Positions 51,858 to 61,756 of a stretch of DNA of 64,000 nucleotides are shown piece by piece (position 1 is the stretch's first letter; every line of letters begins with the position of its first letter). This DNA comes from Candidatus Baltobacteraceae bacterium (lineage in GTDB: Bacteria > Vulcanimicrobiota > Vulcanimicrobiia > Vulcanimicrobiales > Vulcanimicrobiaceae). Location of the stretch: NCBI GenBank assembly GCA_036559195.1, contig DATBTN010000060.1, positions 35,102 to 99,101 of the forward strand, read 5' to 3'. The notes below the pieces were generated by a model. The model was not told the origin of the DNA and ran no database searches. It was given only the letters and a program-made list of their open reading frames with translations. A program made the position numbers and the translations under genes.

Positions 51858-52502
51858 ATGTTTGCTACACCCGTAAAAGAAAAATTGACCGTCTTAGTCA
51901 TCGAACGCCAAGCGCTGCTTGCGAAGGCGATCTGTCAGCTCATCGCGGAGGACGACGACCTCCTTGTAGCCGGATCCGCCGACAAAGTCGATCCCCAAGC
52001 GATCGCCGCGCTGGCCCCACGCCTCATCATCTTGGATGCCGATGATTCCATCAGCAATCTCACGGCGCTAGTCGCCGATTGCAAGCGCGCGGTTCCGAGC
52101 GCGCACGTCTGCGTCTTCTCCGAGTTCCTCAACTCCGACGTCCTGCTGCGGGCGCTTTCCGCCGGGGCCGACGCCTACATCATGAAAGATATCTCGCCCG
52201 CGGAAATGCTCGGGTCGATCAAAACCGTCGCACAGGGCAACTTCTATGCGGATCCGCGCCTCTCGGGCGTGGTACTCCGCCAACGCGCTCAGCGGCGGGA
52301 ACGCGACATCGCCGAGCTCTCCCCCCGGGAGACCGAAGTGGTCCGCCTGATCGCCCAGGGGCTTTCGAACAAGGAGATCAGCCAGCGGCTTCTCCTTTCG
52401 GATAAAACGATCAAAAATCACGTGTCGAGCATCTTTTCGAAGTTGCACATGACGGCTCGAACGCAGGTGGCAATTCACGCGATCCGTAGTGGTTTCGCCT
52501 AA
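51858..52502 (+). CDS. NarL/FixJ-type response regulator with altered acidic pocket
   Basis: 214 residues. A receiver domain (about 10-125) with the phosphoacceptor Asp60 (PRLIILDADDS), conserved Lys near 109 (YIMKDIS) and a Ser in place of the switch Thr (VCVFSEF). The usual Asp-Asp pair is Glu16-Arg17 (VLVIERQAL). The LuxR-type HTH is SPRETEVVRLIAQGLSNKEISQRLLLSDKTIKNHVSSIF near residues 152-205. ATG at 51858 with GGAG upstream. No histidine kinase is encoded nearby. Confidence 0.88.
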   Translation: MFATPVKEKLTVLVIERQALLAKAICQLIAEDDDLLVAGSADKVDPQAIAALAPRLIILDADDSISNLTALVADCKRAVPSAHVCVFSEFLNSDVLLRALSAGADAYIMKDISPAEMLGSIKTVAQGNFYADPRLSGVVLRQRAQRRERDIAELSPRETEVVRLIAQGLSNKEISQRLLLSDKTIKNHVSSIFSKLHMTARTQVAIHAIRSGFA

Positions 52503-52575
52503 ACCCTTGGGTGCAATTTGGCCCAGGAAGAACGGGCCTTGCCCGGGCGAGGTGTGTCCCATAGGCTAGTCTTTA

Positions 52576-53010
52576 ATGGATAGCCGAGGCCCGCGTAAGA
52601 AAACCTATGTTATCGAGCGGCTTAGCGTTGTCGTGCCTTACCTCACGAGCATCTTATCGAGCGCGGATCTCGACGTGATGCGGGTGACCGAATACGTCGA
52701 TTACTCGTACATGCATCGAACGGCGCCGGACGTGGTTTTTGCCGACATCGATTTTTTTCGCAACGACGCCCCCTCGACCATCCGCAAAATGCGGCGTCAG
52801 AGCCCGCAGAGCCTGATCTGCGTCTATACCTCACAGATGGCCGCCAGCTGGGCCAAACTCTGTCACGTGGCCGGGGCGAACGCCGTGCTGACGAAGCTCT
52901 CCACCGACTCGGAGCTGCTCGTCGCGGTTCGCAGCACGCTCGCCGTGGGAGCCTACACCGACGGACGATACCTCGGCGACGACGGGGACGCGGCGGCCAC
53001 CTGGCGATAG
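52576..53010 (+). CDS. Stand-alone receiver-like protein
   Basis: 144 residues, single receiver fold without an output domain. Phosphoacceptor candidate Asp57 (DVVFADIDF), switch Thr in ICVYTSQ and Lys in AVLTKLS are present, while the acidic pair is again Glu-Arg (YVIERLSVV, residues 14-15), just as in the upstream response regulator. It lies 73 bp downstream of that gene in the same orientation and may be cotranscribed. Confidence 0.75.
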   Translation: MDSRGPRKKTYVIERLSVVVPYLTSILSSADLDVMRVTEYVDYSYMHRTAPDVVFADIDFFRNDAPSTIRKMRRQSPQSLICVYTSQMAASWAKLCHVAGANAVLTKLSTDSELLVAVRSTLAVGAYTDGRYLGDDGDAAATWR

Positions 53011-53186
53011 CCCGCCCGCCCTCTCGAGCCCCGGGCGCCCGGGCGGAACAATTCGGCCCCAGGGCGAACCGGGGCAGGTCACCCGTTTCTTGAGGTTCAT
53101 GCTGCCCCGCCTTAGGTGGGACCGGCCCGGTCCCGAACTGACAAAACCTGTGGCGCAAACGCCCCATTTCACGTTATAAGGACCTC

Positions 53187-55013
53187 ATGAAGACTCGTCC
53201 GGACATCCGTAACGTCGCGATCATCGCGCACGTCGACCACGGCAAGACCACGCTGGTGGACGCCATGCTCAAGCAGAGCGGCGTCTTTCGCGAAGGCCAG
53301 CACATGGAGACGCGAGTTATGGATTCGAACCCGCTCGAACGCGAGCGCGGCATCACCATCCTTGCGAAGAATACGGCGATCCGCCACGGCAACATCAAAC
53401 TCAACATCGTCGATACCCCCGGCCACGCCGATTTCGGCGGCGAGGTCGAGCGCGTACTGCAGATGGTTCAAGGCGTGCTGCTGCTGGTCGATGCGGCCGA
53501 AGGCGTGATGCCCCAAACGCGCTTCGTGTTGCGTAAGGCGCTCGAGCTCGATCTCAAAGCGATCGTGGCGGTCAATAAGATCGACCGCAAAGACGCCCGC
53601 GCGATGGAAGTCGTCAACGAAGTCTTCGACCTCTTTATCGAACTCGGCGCAAACGACGAGCAAGCCGATTTTCCGGTCGTCTTTACCAACGGGCGCGCCG
53701 GCATCGCCAAACGCACCCTCGAGGATGTGAGCGACGATCTCGAGCCGCTTTTCGAGATCATCTCCAAGCACGTCCCCGAAGCGCCGGGCGAAGACGGCGG
53801 ATTCCAAATGCTGATCTCGGCGATCGATCACAACAAGTACGTGGGGCGCATCGGCATCGGCCGCGTTTTCCGCGGAAGCATGCGCATCAACGCGCCGATC
53901 GCCAAAATCGCGCGCGACGGAACGGTCGAGACCGGATTGCGGCTCACGAAATTGCTGACCTTCCAGGGCCTCGAACGCGTCGAGGTTGAGGAAGCGAGTG
54001 CGGGCGATATCGTGTGCGTCTCCGGCATCGAGGGGTTGAACATCGGCGACACCATCGCCGATCTCAGCGCGCCGGAAGGCGTCCACGCGATCGCGGTCGA
54101 CGAACCGACGGTTTCGATGTCCTTTAGCGTGAACAACTCACCGTTTGCGGGCCGCGAGGGCAAGTACCTCACGTCGCGTCAGATTCGCGACCGCTTGATG
54201 CGCGAATTGGAATCCAACGTCGCGCTGCGCGTCGCGGATACCGAGAGCGCCGACACGTACGAAGTGCGCGGACGCGGCGAGCTGCATCTCTCGATCCTTA
54301 TCGAGACGATGCGCCGCGAAGGCTACGAGATCCAGGTCTCCAAGCCGCAGGTCATTCTCACGGAGCAAAACGGTAAGAAGTTCGAACCGGTCGAGTACGT
54401 CGTCGTCGACGTACCGGAAGAGTACTCGGGCCCCGTGATCGAATCGCTCGGCCGCCGCAAAGCCATCATGTCGAACATGATCAACGTCGGTGAATCGCGC
54501 CGCCTGGAATATACGATGCCGACGCGCGCGATCTTCGGTCTACGCGGCGAATTGCTCACGCTCTCGCGCGGAACGGCCGTCATGTCGCACACCTACTACG
54601 ATCACCAGGAATGGCAAGGCGAATTGCCGGGCCGCAACGTCGGCGCGCTAGTCGCGAGCGATACCGGAACGATCACCGCCTACGCACTCGCCGGCGTCGA
54701 GCAGCGCGGCCGCTTCTTCGTCGGTCCCGGCACCGAGGCGTACGAGGGCATGGTCGTGGGTCGCGCTAACGACGATAAGGATATCTCGCTAAACGTCGTG
54801 CGCGCGAAAAAGTTGACGAACATGCGAGCCTCGGGTTCGGATGACAACGTGAAGATCGCACCGCCCGAAGAGCTTTCACTCGAGCGCGCGATCGAGTTCA
54901 TCGAAGACGACGAACTGGTCGAGGTAACCCCGAAGTCGATTCGCATACGCAAACGCACGCTCAACGAAACCGAGCGCTTGCGCAACCGCAAGCGCGAAGT
55001 TACTCGCGCGTAG
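53187..55013 (+). CDS. typA: Ribosome-associated GTPase TypA/BipA
   Basis: 608 residues, matching BipA. G1 [15 protein letters not shown] near residue 13, G2 with RERGITI, G3 [13 protein letters not shown]4 NKID, and the BipA-specific C-terminal domain ([13 protein letters not shown]). It assists 50S assembly and stress adaptation. ATG at 53187 has AAGGA upstream. Its stop overlaps that of the convergent DUF1003 gene by 14 bp. Confidence 0.95.
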   Translation: MKTRPDIRNVAIIAHVDHGKTTLVDAMLKQSGVFREGQHMETRVMDSNPLERERGITILAKNTAIRHGNIKLNIVDTPGHADFGGEVERVLQMVQGVLLLVDAAEGVMPQTRFVLRKALELDLKAIVAVNKIDRKDARAMEVVNEVFDLFIELGANDEQADFPVVFTNGRAGIAKRTLEDVSDDLEPLFEIISKHVPEAPGEDGGFQMLISAIDHNKYVGRIGIGRVFRGSMRINAPIAKIARDGTVETGLRLTKLLTFQGLERVEVEEASAGDIVCVSGIEGLNIGDTIADLSAPEGVHAIAVDEPTVSMSFSVNNSPFAGREGKYLTSRQIRDRLMRELESNVALRVADTESADTYEVRGRGELHLSILIETMRREGYEIQVSKPQVILTEQNGKKFEPVEYVVVDVPEEYSGPVIESLGRRKAIMSNMINVGESRRLEYTMPTRAIFGLRGELLTLSRGTAVMSHTYYDHQEWQGELPGRNVGALVASDTGTITAYALAGVEQRGRFFVGPGTEAYEGMVVGRANDDKDISLNVVRAKKLTNMRASGSDDNVKIAPPEELSLERAIEFIEDDELVEVTPKSIRIRKRTLNETERLRNRKREVTRA

Positions 55014-55569
55014 GCGGACTCGGCTGCGCCGAGTCCACGCGCTTGCGCACGGCTTCGTCTTGAGCGACCTCGAGGGTCGAAACGGCCGTTCGCAGGTCGG
55101 TCGGATCGGACATCGCATCGGCGACGGCATCGCGACGATCCTCCACGTGGGGATCGTCTTCGCGTAGTTTCGTGAGCAGCTCGATGATTTTCGCGATCTT
55201 CTGTTCCGAGACGAGCGCGATCTGCAGCGTCGTCTGCGCGCGCAATTCGGCAAGATCGCCTTGCCGATTCTCGGTAATCAGAATGAACGTCGCCATCAAG
55301 AGCGACGAGAGACTCACGAGTCCCTGCAGCCAGAAAAACTGCGGCGGGTCGAAGGCGCGGCGGCCTGCCAGCAGCATGCCGAGGTTGATACCGATCCATA
55401 GCACGACGAACGTCAGGATTCCGTAAGCCGTCCACGGCCGGCCGATCCTGCGCGTGATGCGTTCGATGCCCAGCTGAATGCTCGGTGCGTTCTCGCTATG
55501 CGCCGCGTGCAGATCGGCCAGCGACTGCGTCGCCGATTCCAGGTGCGGCGGATTCTCCCGATCGTTCAT
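55000..55569 (-). CDS. DUF1003 membrane protein
   Basis: 189 residues with two membrane helices (about 48-67 and 82-100) around the DUF1003 core [55 protein letters not shown]. The tail is a long helix. Function unknown. ATG overlaps the clpB stop as ATGA, so it is cotranscribed with clpB. Confidence 0.88.
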   Translation of the reverse strand: MNDRENPPHLESATQSLADLHAAHSENAPSIQLGIERITRRIGRPWTAYGILTFVVLWIGINLGMLLAGRRAFDPPQFFWLQGLVSLSSLLMATFILITENRQGDLAELRAQTTLQIALVSEQKIAKIIELLTKLREDDPHVEDRRDAVADAMSDPTDLRTAVSTLEVAQDEAVRKRVDSAQPSPPTRE

Positions 55570-58193
55570 CGCGCCGATAGCGCGCTCGCGTTGAACGTTA
55601 GCTCCCCGCGGAGGTCGTCGTAGTCGATAACGACCCGTTGGCCGTCGCGAATCTCGCCGGCGAGGATCTTTCGGCCGAGCGTCGTCTCGAGTTCTTTTTG
55701 AATCGTGCGCTTGAGCGGGCGCGCGCCGTACGCCGGGTCGTAACCCGCCTTCACGAGATGGCGCTTCGCGGCGTCGCTCAACTCGAGCGTAATGCGACGC
55801 TCGCTTAGGCGCGCGCGCAAGCGGCCGAGTTGTATTTCGATGATTTGGCCCAGTTCTTCTTCGGTGAGCGCGTGAAAGACGATCGTCTCGTCGACGCGAT
55901 TGAGAAACTCCGGGCGAAAATGCTGGCGCAGTTCATCGAGCACGGTCGCGCGCATGATCGCGTACTCCGCTCCATCGAACGACCCCTTATAGTCGAGGAT
56001 GCGATGACTGCCGATGTTCGAGGTCATGATGACGATGGTGTTCTTAAAGTCGACGGTGCGCCCCTGACCGTCGGTCAGCCGGCCGTCGTCGAGTATCTGC
56101 AAGAGAATGTTGAAGACGTCGGGGTGGCCCTTCTCGATCTCATCAAAGAGAATCACCGAGTACGGACGGCGGCGAACGGCCTCGGTCAGTTGGCCGCCTT
56201 CGTCGTAACCGACGTATCCCGGCGGTGCGCCGAGTAACCGCGCGACGGTGTGCTTCTCTTGATACTCCGACATGTCGATCCGAATCATCGCGCGCTCGTC
56301 GTCGAAGAGATAGTCGGCGAGCGCCCGCGCCAGCTCCGTTTTCCCCACGCCTGTCGGCCCGAGGAAGATGAACGAACCGATCGGCCGATTCGGATCGGCC
56401 AGGCCCGAGCGCGATCGCAGCACCGCTTCGGCGACCGCGTCGACGGCTTCGTCCTGGCCGATGACGCGCCGGTGCAGTTCGACGTCGAGTTGGAGGAGTT
56501 TCTGGATCTCGCCCTCGAGCAATTTGGTCACCGGCACGCCGGTCCAGCGGCTGATAACTTCGGCGATGTCTTCTTCGTCGACTTCCTCTTTCGAAAGCCG
56601 CGCGCTGCCGTTACGCTGCGAGTGCAGCTGTTCTTCATCGGCGCGAAGCTGCTTCTCGAGTTCGGCGAGTTTGCCGTACCGCAGTTCCGCAACGCGATTG
56701 AGATCGTATTGGCGTTCGGCCTGTTCGATCTGCACTTTCGTCTGCTCGATCGCTTCGCGCAGCGCGCGAGTCGTTACGGCGGCGGTCTTCTCCGATTGCC
56801 ATTGCGTTTGCAGCGCCTCTTGAGCGCGCTTGAGTTCGGCGATCTCCTCTTCGAGCTTCGCAAGGCGGCGTTGGCTCGCGCTATCGTGCTCCTTACGCAG
56901 CGCCTCGCGTTCGATCTCGAGCTGCATCACGCGACGGCCCAGTTCGTCGAGTTCTTGCGGCATCGAGTCGATCTCGGTACGCAGCTTGGCCGCGGCTTCG
57001 TCGACCAAATCGATCGCCTTATCGGGCAAGAAACGATCGCTGATGTAGCGGTTGGAGAGCGTCGCGGCGGCAACGAGGGCGCTATCTTTAATCCGAACGC
57101 CGTGATGCGCCTCGTACTTTTCCTTGAGGCCCCGCAGAATCGAGATCGTATCTTCGACGCTCGGCTGTTCGACGACCACCGGTTGGAAGCGGCGTTCCAG
57201 CGCGGCGTCTTTCTCGACGTATTTGCGGTATTCGTCGAGCGTCGTGGCGCCGATCATGTGCAGTTCGCCGCGCGCGAGCATCGGCTTGAGCAGGTTGCCA
57301 GCATCCATCGAGCCTTCGGTCTTGCCCGCTCCCACAACCGTGTGCAGTTCGTCGACGAAGAGAACGATCGCGCCTTCGGCTTTCTGAACGTCTTTGAGCA
57401 CGGCTTTGAGACGCTCTTCAAATTCGCCGCGATACTTCGCACCGGCGATGAGCGCACCCATGTCCAGCGAGACGATGCGGCGGTCTTTGAGCCCTTCGGG
57501 CACGTCGCCGCGTACGATGCGCTGTGCCAGCCCTTCCACGATCGCCGTTTTCCCGACGCCGGGATCGCCGATAAGCACGGGATTGTTTTTGGTGCGCCGC
57601 GAGAGCACTTGAACGATGCGCCGGATCTCGTCGTCGCGCCCGATCACCGGATCGAGTTTGCCGCGCTCGGCTTCGAGCGTCAGATCGCGGCCGTAGCGCT
57701 CCAAACTCTTGTACGTGCCTTCGGGATCGCGCGTCGTAACGCGCTGATTTCCGCGCACCGTACGGAGCGCCGCCAAGAGCGCGTTCTTCGTGAGGCCGGC
57801 GTCGCGGAAGATGCGGCCGATTTCGCCGCTGCCCTCGGCCATCGCGAGCAGCAGGTGCTCGACGGAGACGAAGTCGTCCTGCAGCGATTTCGATTCCGCT
57901 TCGGCGGCCGAGATCAGCCGCCCGAGTTCCGGCGATAGGGTCACCGCAGCGGAATCCGCATTCGAACCGGTCACGCGGGGCAGGCGTGCGATGGCGTCTT
58001 CGACCGTGCTCGCAAGCGTCTTCGGTTCGGTGCCCGCGGCTTTCACGATATCCGGAGCGATGCCGCGCTCTTGCTCTAAAATCGCCGCCAGCAGATGCTC
58101 GGGCATCGTCTGCGTGTTGCGTTCGTTTAGCGCGCGCGTATATGCGGCATTGAGCGCGTCTTGTACGCGCTCCGTCATGCGATCAACGTTCAT
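55566..58193 (-). CDS. clpB: ATP-dependent disaggregase ClpB
   Basis: 875 residues. N-domain repeats at 1-140 ([19 protein letters not shown]), NBD1 Walker [15 protein letters not shown] near residue 200, the middle coiled-coil domain (about 405-525, [14 protein letters not shown]), NBD2 Walker [15 protein letters not shown] near residue 610 with [17 protein letters not shown], and a ClpB-type C-terminus. It works with DnaK to resolubilise aggregates. The ATG at 58193 is chosen; a GTG 9 bp upstream is also possible. Confidence 0.96.
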   Translation of the reverse strand: MNVDRMTERVQDALNAAYTRALNERNTQTMPEHLLAAILEQERGIAPDIVKAAGTEPKTLASTVEDAIARLPRVTGSNADSAAVTLSPELGRLISAAEAESKSLQDDFVSVEHLLLAMAEGSGEIGRIFRDAGLTKNALLAALRTVRGNQRVTTRDPEGTYKSLERYGRDLTLEAERGKLDPVIGRDDEIRRIVQVLSRRTKNNPVLIGDPGVGKTAIVEGLAQRIVRGDVPEGLKDRRIVSLDMGALIAGAKYRGEFEERLKAVLKDVQKAEGAIVLFVDELHTVVGAGKTEGSMDAGNLLKPMLARGELHMIGATTLDEYRKYVEKDAALERRFQPVVVEQPSVEDTISILRGLKEKYEAHHGVRIKDSALVAAATLSNRYISDRFLPDKAIDLVDEAAAKLRTEIDSMPQELDELGRRVMQLEIEREALRKEHDSASQRRLAKLEEEIAELKRAQEALQTQWQSEKTAAVTTRALREAIEQTKVQIEQAERQYDLNRVAELRYGKLAELEKQLRADEEQLHSQRNGSARLSKEEVDEEDIAEVISRWTGVPVTKLLEGEIQKLLQLDVELHRRVIGQDEAVDAVAEAVLRSRSGLADPNRPIGSFIFLGPTGVGKTELARALADYLFDDERAMIRIDMSEYQEKHTVARLLGAPPGYVGYDEGGQLTEAVRRRPYSVILFDEIEKGHPDVFNILLQILDDGRLTDGQGRTVDFKNTIVIMTSNIGSHRILDYKGSFDGAEYAIMRATVLDELRQHFRPEFLNRVDETIVFHALTEEELGQIIEIQLGRLRARLSERRITLELSDAAKRHLVKAGYDPAYGARPLKRTIQKELETTLGRKILAGEIRDGQRVVIDYDDLRGELTFNASALSAR

Positions 58194-58246
58194 GTTCGTC
58201 ACTCAAAACAGCAGGACACTCCTGTGCGGTTGCGCTATCCACCGGC

Positions 58247-59332
58247 GTGGAGATTGCCGCCGGCGCGCTGCGCGCCTTTTACTTGTACGACGTCGCCGAC
58301 ACGATCGATCTCAAACGGTTGCGGACGGTTGGCGGCGAGGGGCTCTCGCCCGCCGATCTCCCGCTACGTCCACATACGTCGCCGTCCTATCTCCAGTTTC
58401 CCACTCCTCCGTTAATCGCTCGCCTGCCCACGGTCACCTCCGACGGCCTGACCGTCTTGCGGCGGGTGAAGCTCTTCGACTACGGGGTCATCTCGATTCG
58501 CCTCTCGGTCGAGTTTGCCGGCTCCTGGGACGAGTTCGTCGCCCTCGCCGCGCGCCTGCGCAGTTCCGCGGAGCTCTCGGAGTTGGCGCGTGCGGCCGCC
58601 GACGCGGTGACCGCCGAGGTCGCCCACGTTCTCGACGACCCGCATCCGGCGCTGGTTGAGGATTACTTCATCGCCGAAATAGACCGCTTCGCGAACGCCA
58701 TCTCGAGCGCCGATCTGCTCGCCGAACACGGTCCCCAACTCGTGCGGCTGCTTTCCGGCGAAACCGGCCCGTTCTCGTCACTGCAGATCGACGAATCGCT
58801 GCGCCAGCGCTATTCCTATTACACCGACGATCTCACGATCGTGCAATGGGACGGCGCGCTCGTCTACGACCGGCGCGAGAGCGCCGACGCCATCGAAGAC
58901 ATACTCGAGTTCGCGAATTCGCAGCTCGTCGAATTGCGTACCTACGATGCGCTGCTCGATCGCGAGCTCGACGCAATTTATGCGGCCCAGCCGGGCAAGC
59001 CGGTGCGTTCGCCCTTCGGCCGCGGCGCCGCCGATCAAGCGGCGAGCCTGCGCTATCTCATCGTCGACGTGCTGGAACTCACCGACCGCGCCAACAACGC
59101 ACTCAAGATCATCGGCGACGCGTACTACGCCCGAATCTATCGAGCCGCCGTTTCGCGACTGGCGCTGGGCGATTGGCATCGGCAAATCGATCGCAAGCTC
59201 GAGAGCATCGGCGACATGTACCGCTTCGTCAGCGATCAGGCGCGCAGCACCCGCGATCAATTTCTCGAAATCGTCGTCATCGTGCTGATCGCACTCGAAC
59301 TCGTCGTCGGCGTGCTCACGCTGCATCGCTAA
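58247..59332 (+). CDS. RMD1/DUF155-like protein
   Basis: 361 residues. KLFDYGVISIRL near residue 75, EDYFIAEID near 142 and YYTDDLTIVQWDGALVYD near 186 follow the RMD1/YagE family pattern, with a C-terminal helix DQFLEIVVIVLIALELVVGVL anchoring it in the membrane. Function unknown in bacteria. GTG at 58247; its TAA stop overlaps the next ATG (TAATG). Confidence 0.7.
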   Translation: MEIAAGALRAFYLYDVADTIDLKRLRTVGGEGLSPADLPLRPHTSPSYLQFPTPPLIARLPTVTSDGLTVLRRVKLFDYGVISIRLSVEFAGSWDEFVALAARLRSSAELSELARAAADAVTAEVAHVLDDPHPALVEDYFIAEIDRFANAISSADLLAEHGPQLVRLLSGETGPFSSLQIDESLRQRYSYYTDDLTIVQWDGALVYDRRESADAIEDILEFANSQLVELRTYDALLDRELDAIYAAQPGKPVRSPFGRGAADQAASLRYLIVDVLELTDRANNALKIIGDAYYARIYRAAVSRLALGDWHRQIDRKLESIGDMYRFVSDQARSTRDQFLEIVVIVLIALELVVGVLTLHR

Positions 59333-59628
59333 TGCCCAAGCGATTCGTCAGCGAGCCGATCGAACCGGCCGACGCATCGTTCGACCCCGAGACCCTCGCA
59401 CGCGGCGAACCGGCGCTGCCGGCCGCCTTTCGCTGGCGCGACGAACTCCTATCGATCGCATCCACCGCCCAGATGCGGAAATCCACCAAGGTCGACCGCG
59501 GCGACACCTACGTCAAACGCCACTACTTCGACGTGATCCTAACCGACGGCCGCAAAGCGTCGATCTATTTCGAACGCCAAGCCAAACGCAACCACCCCCG
59601 CTGGCACCTCTACACCCTCGAAGACTAA
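59332..59628 (+). CDS. Small conserved protein, DUF6504-like
   Basis: 98 residues. RFVSEPIEPADASFDPETLARG at the start, FRWRDELLSIAST and VKRHYFDVILTDGRKASIYFERQ match the beta-rich DUF6504 pattern seen near polymerase genes in actinobacteria. ATG at 59332 overlaps the upstream stop by one base. Confidence 0.6.
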   Translation: MPKRFVSEPIEPADASFDPETLARGEPALPAAFRWRDELLSIASTAQMRKSTKVDRGDTYVKRHYFDVILTDGRKASIYFERQAKRNHPRWHLYTLED

Positions 59629-59641
59629 CCCCACGCATCGT

Positions 59642-59877
59642 AGCATTACCGCGTCCCACTCGTCGTGCTTCGACAAGCTCAGCATGACAAGCAAACCGCT
59701 CACAGCATTACCACGCCCACTCGTCGTGCTTCGACAAGCTCAGCATGACAAGCAAACCGCTCACAGCATTACCACGCCCACTCGTCGTGCTTCGACAGGC
59801 TCAGCATGACAAAGCAAACCGCTCACAGCACTGCCGCGTCCCATCGTCGTGCTTCGATAGGCTCGGCATGACAAGCG
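59642..59877. repeat. Tandem array of about 61-bp units containing the REP arm
   Basis: Four units with period 61-62 bp, each with CGTCGTGCTTCGACAAGCTC (one as CGATAGGCTC) and AGCATGACAAGCAAACCG. All four are in the same orientation, unlike the first array. Each arm is a near-palindrome of the CTTCGACAAGCTC type. The array sits between the DUF6504 gene and the selB stop. Confidence 0.9.
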
Positions 59878-59878
59878 G

Positions 59879-61750
59879 CTAGGCGTCTTTGCGGGTGCGC
59901 AGCATGCGGTAGTCGCCGCTGCGTACGGTGATGCCGCGGGCGTCGAACCATTCGAGCAGCGGGACTGCGTACTTGCGCGACGTACCGGCGAGGTCGCGGA
60001 ATTGGGCCATCGTCATCTGCTTCTCGCGTTTGAGAAACGCGTCGATCGTTGTGTGGATCTGCGCGATTTGCGTTCCGCGATAGAGCGACTCGCCGACTTT
60101 TATCAAGGCGCCGCGCGCCAGCAACGTATCGAAAGCTCTGGCAACGCCCTCGACGCGCGACTGTTTTACCTCGGCTACCACGGCGGCCAGCGATGCCGGA
60201 ACGAGCGGTTGTTCGGGATCGATCGGGACCGCGCCATCGAAAAACGCGCGCTGTTCGTCGCTCAGCTTCGGCGTATGGTCGGGCGTGGCGTAGTAACCGG
60301 CACGGTTGGCGAGACGCCCGTCGTCGGCGAATGCGGCGAGCAGCCGTACGACGATCGATTCCTCGGTGCGCAGCGCGCGAGCCAGCGCGATCGACGTAAG
60401 ACCCATCGCCCATGGTTCGCCCCGAAGCTGCGTTTCGATGTGCGCGCGAACGCGCTCGAAGAACGTTTGCGCGATCGCACCGTCCACGTAGCCGGCCGGC
60501 CGCGCTACGAGCAACACCTCACCGCTTTGCGCCAACCGTTCGAGCGTTTCGTGCGCGGTTTGGTCGAGCAGATTCGCGGCCCGTCCGATCGCGTCGACTG
60601 CCGGCGCGTTCAAACCGGCATTGCGCAGAACCGCCAGCACCGCTTCCTCGTTCGAGTTGGGTTCGCGCGCCGGATCGCCACCGGCCGGCGCGTCGAGCGT
60701 ACTTTCGATCCGCCCCCCGCCCAGCAACGTTTTCGGCGACATGCGGCGCAGAACGACGGCGGTGCCGGGATAGGCAATCGTCGCCCGGCGCAAAAACAGC
60801 TGCGCGCGCCCGGGCTCGAGCGTCGCCGGAGCCCGATCGAAAACCAGCGTTCCGAGCAATTCCGCAGCGCCGATATAGGCGCGTACGGGATTGCGCCGCT
60901 TGAGGATCTCTATCGAACCCGCAAGCGGCTCGAACGTCAGCGCGAACGACTGCGTGGCGGTAAATTGCGGTGCGGCGAGCACTTCTCCGCGCGCGATCTC
61001 GCCGGCATCGACGCCGCTGACGTTGACCGCCGCGCGCGTGCCGCCATCGACGCTTTCGACGGACCGGCCAAAGGTTTGCAGACCGCGCACGCGCGCGAGT
61101 TTCGCGCTGGGTTCGAGTTTGAGCGTATCGCCGACCCGCATCGTTCCCTGCATCAACGTACCGGTCACGACCGTGCCATGGCCGGCAAGAGCGAAGACGC
61201 GATCGATCGGAAGATACGCTGGGGCTTGCGGGTTGCGCGGCGGCAGCGCGCGCAGTCCCGCGGCGATCCGTTCGCGCAACGCATCGAGGCCCGCGCCGGT
61301 TTGGCTGGAGACGGCTACGCGCGGCGCGCCCTCGGCGATCGTCCCGCGCAGCGATTCCGCAATCGTTTCGCCGGCAAACGCGAGATCGTCGGCATCGAGC
61401 AGGTCGGCTTTCGTAACGACGACGATCGTGCCGCGCACGTTGAGAAAGCGCAGAATCTGCAGGTGCTCGATCGTTTGCGGCATCACGCCTTCGTCGGCCG
61501 CGACCACGAGCAGCAACAGCTCCATTCCGGCGGCGCCGGCAAGCATATTATGCAGAAATCGTTCGTGACCCGGAACGTCGACGATGCCCGCGTCGGCCCC
61601 GTCGTCGAGGTGCAGATGAGCGAAGCCCAAATCCAAGGTCATGCCCCGCAGTCGCTCTTCGATCCAGCGATCGGGGTTGGTCCCGGTCAACGCGGCAACG
61701 AGCGTCGACTTGCCATGATCGACGTGTCCGGCAGTTCCGATGATGTGCAT
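59879..61750 (-). CDS. selB: Selenocysteine-specific elongation factor SelB
   Basis: 623 residues, the usual length. MHIIGTAGHVDHGKSTLVAALTG is the G1 loop of SelB, DVPGHERFLHNMLAG the G3 region, and VVTKADL G4. Domains II-III follow, and the C-terminal winged-helix repeats (for example VSPRAL-like RRGALIKVGESLYRG and AQFRDLAGTSRKYAVPLLEWFD) bind the SECIS hairpin. It carries Sec-tRNA to UGA codons. It lies 6 bp behind selA. Confidence 0.94.
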   Translation of the reverse strand: MHIIGTAGHVDHGKSTLVAALTGTNPDRWIEERLRGMTLDLGFAHLHLDDGADAGIVDVPGHERFLHNMLAGAAGMELLLLVVAADEGVMPQTIEHLQILRFLNVRGTIVVVTKADLLDADDLAFAGETIAESLRGTIAEGAPRVAVSSQTGAGLDALRERIAAGLRALPPRNPQAPAYLPIDRVFALAGHGTVVTGTLMQGTMRVGDTLKLEPSAKLARVRGLQTFGRSVESVDGGTRAAVNVSGVDAGEIARGEVLAAPQFTATQSFALTFEPLAGSIEILKRRNPVRAYIGAAELLGTLVFDRAPATLEPGRAQLFLRRATIAYPGTAVVLRRMSPKTLLGGGRIESTLDAPAGGDPAREPNSNEEAVLAVLRNAGLNAPAVDAIGRAANLLDQTAHETLERLAQSGEVLLVARPAGYVDGAIAQTFFERVRAHIETQLRGEPWAMGLTSIALARALRTEESIVVRLLAAFADDGRLANRAGYYATPDHTPKLSDEQRAFFDGAVPIDPEQPLVPASLAAVVAEVKQSRVEGVARAFDTLLARGALIKVGESLYRGTQIAQIHTTIDAFLKREKQMTMAQFRDLAGTSRKYAVPLLEWFDARGITVRSGDYRMLRTRKDA

Positions 61751-61756
61751 TGGCGC

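Noticed and set aside
53011..53186. Riboswitch upstream of typA
   Set aside because: The 176-bp stretch has GC-rich palindromes such as CGGGCGCCCG but no recognisable riboswitch core.
58846..59331. Longer N-terminus for the DUF6504-like protein
   Set aside because: It shadows the RMD1-like gene; the TAATG start gives a compact protein.
59642..59877. Possible CRISPR-like array with 61-bp period
   Set aside because: The intervening segments are nearly identical rather than unique spacers.
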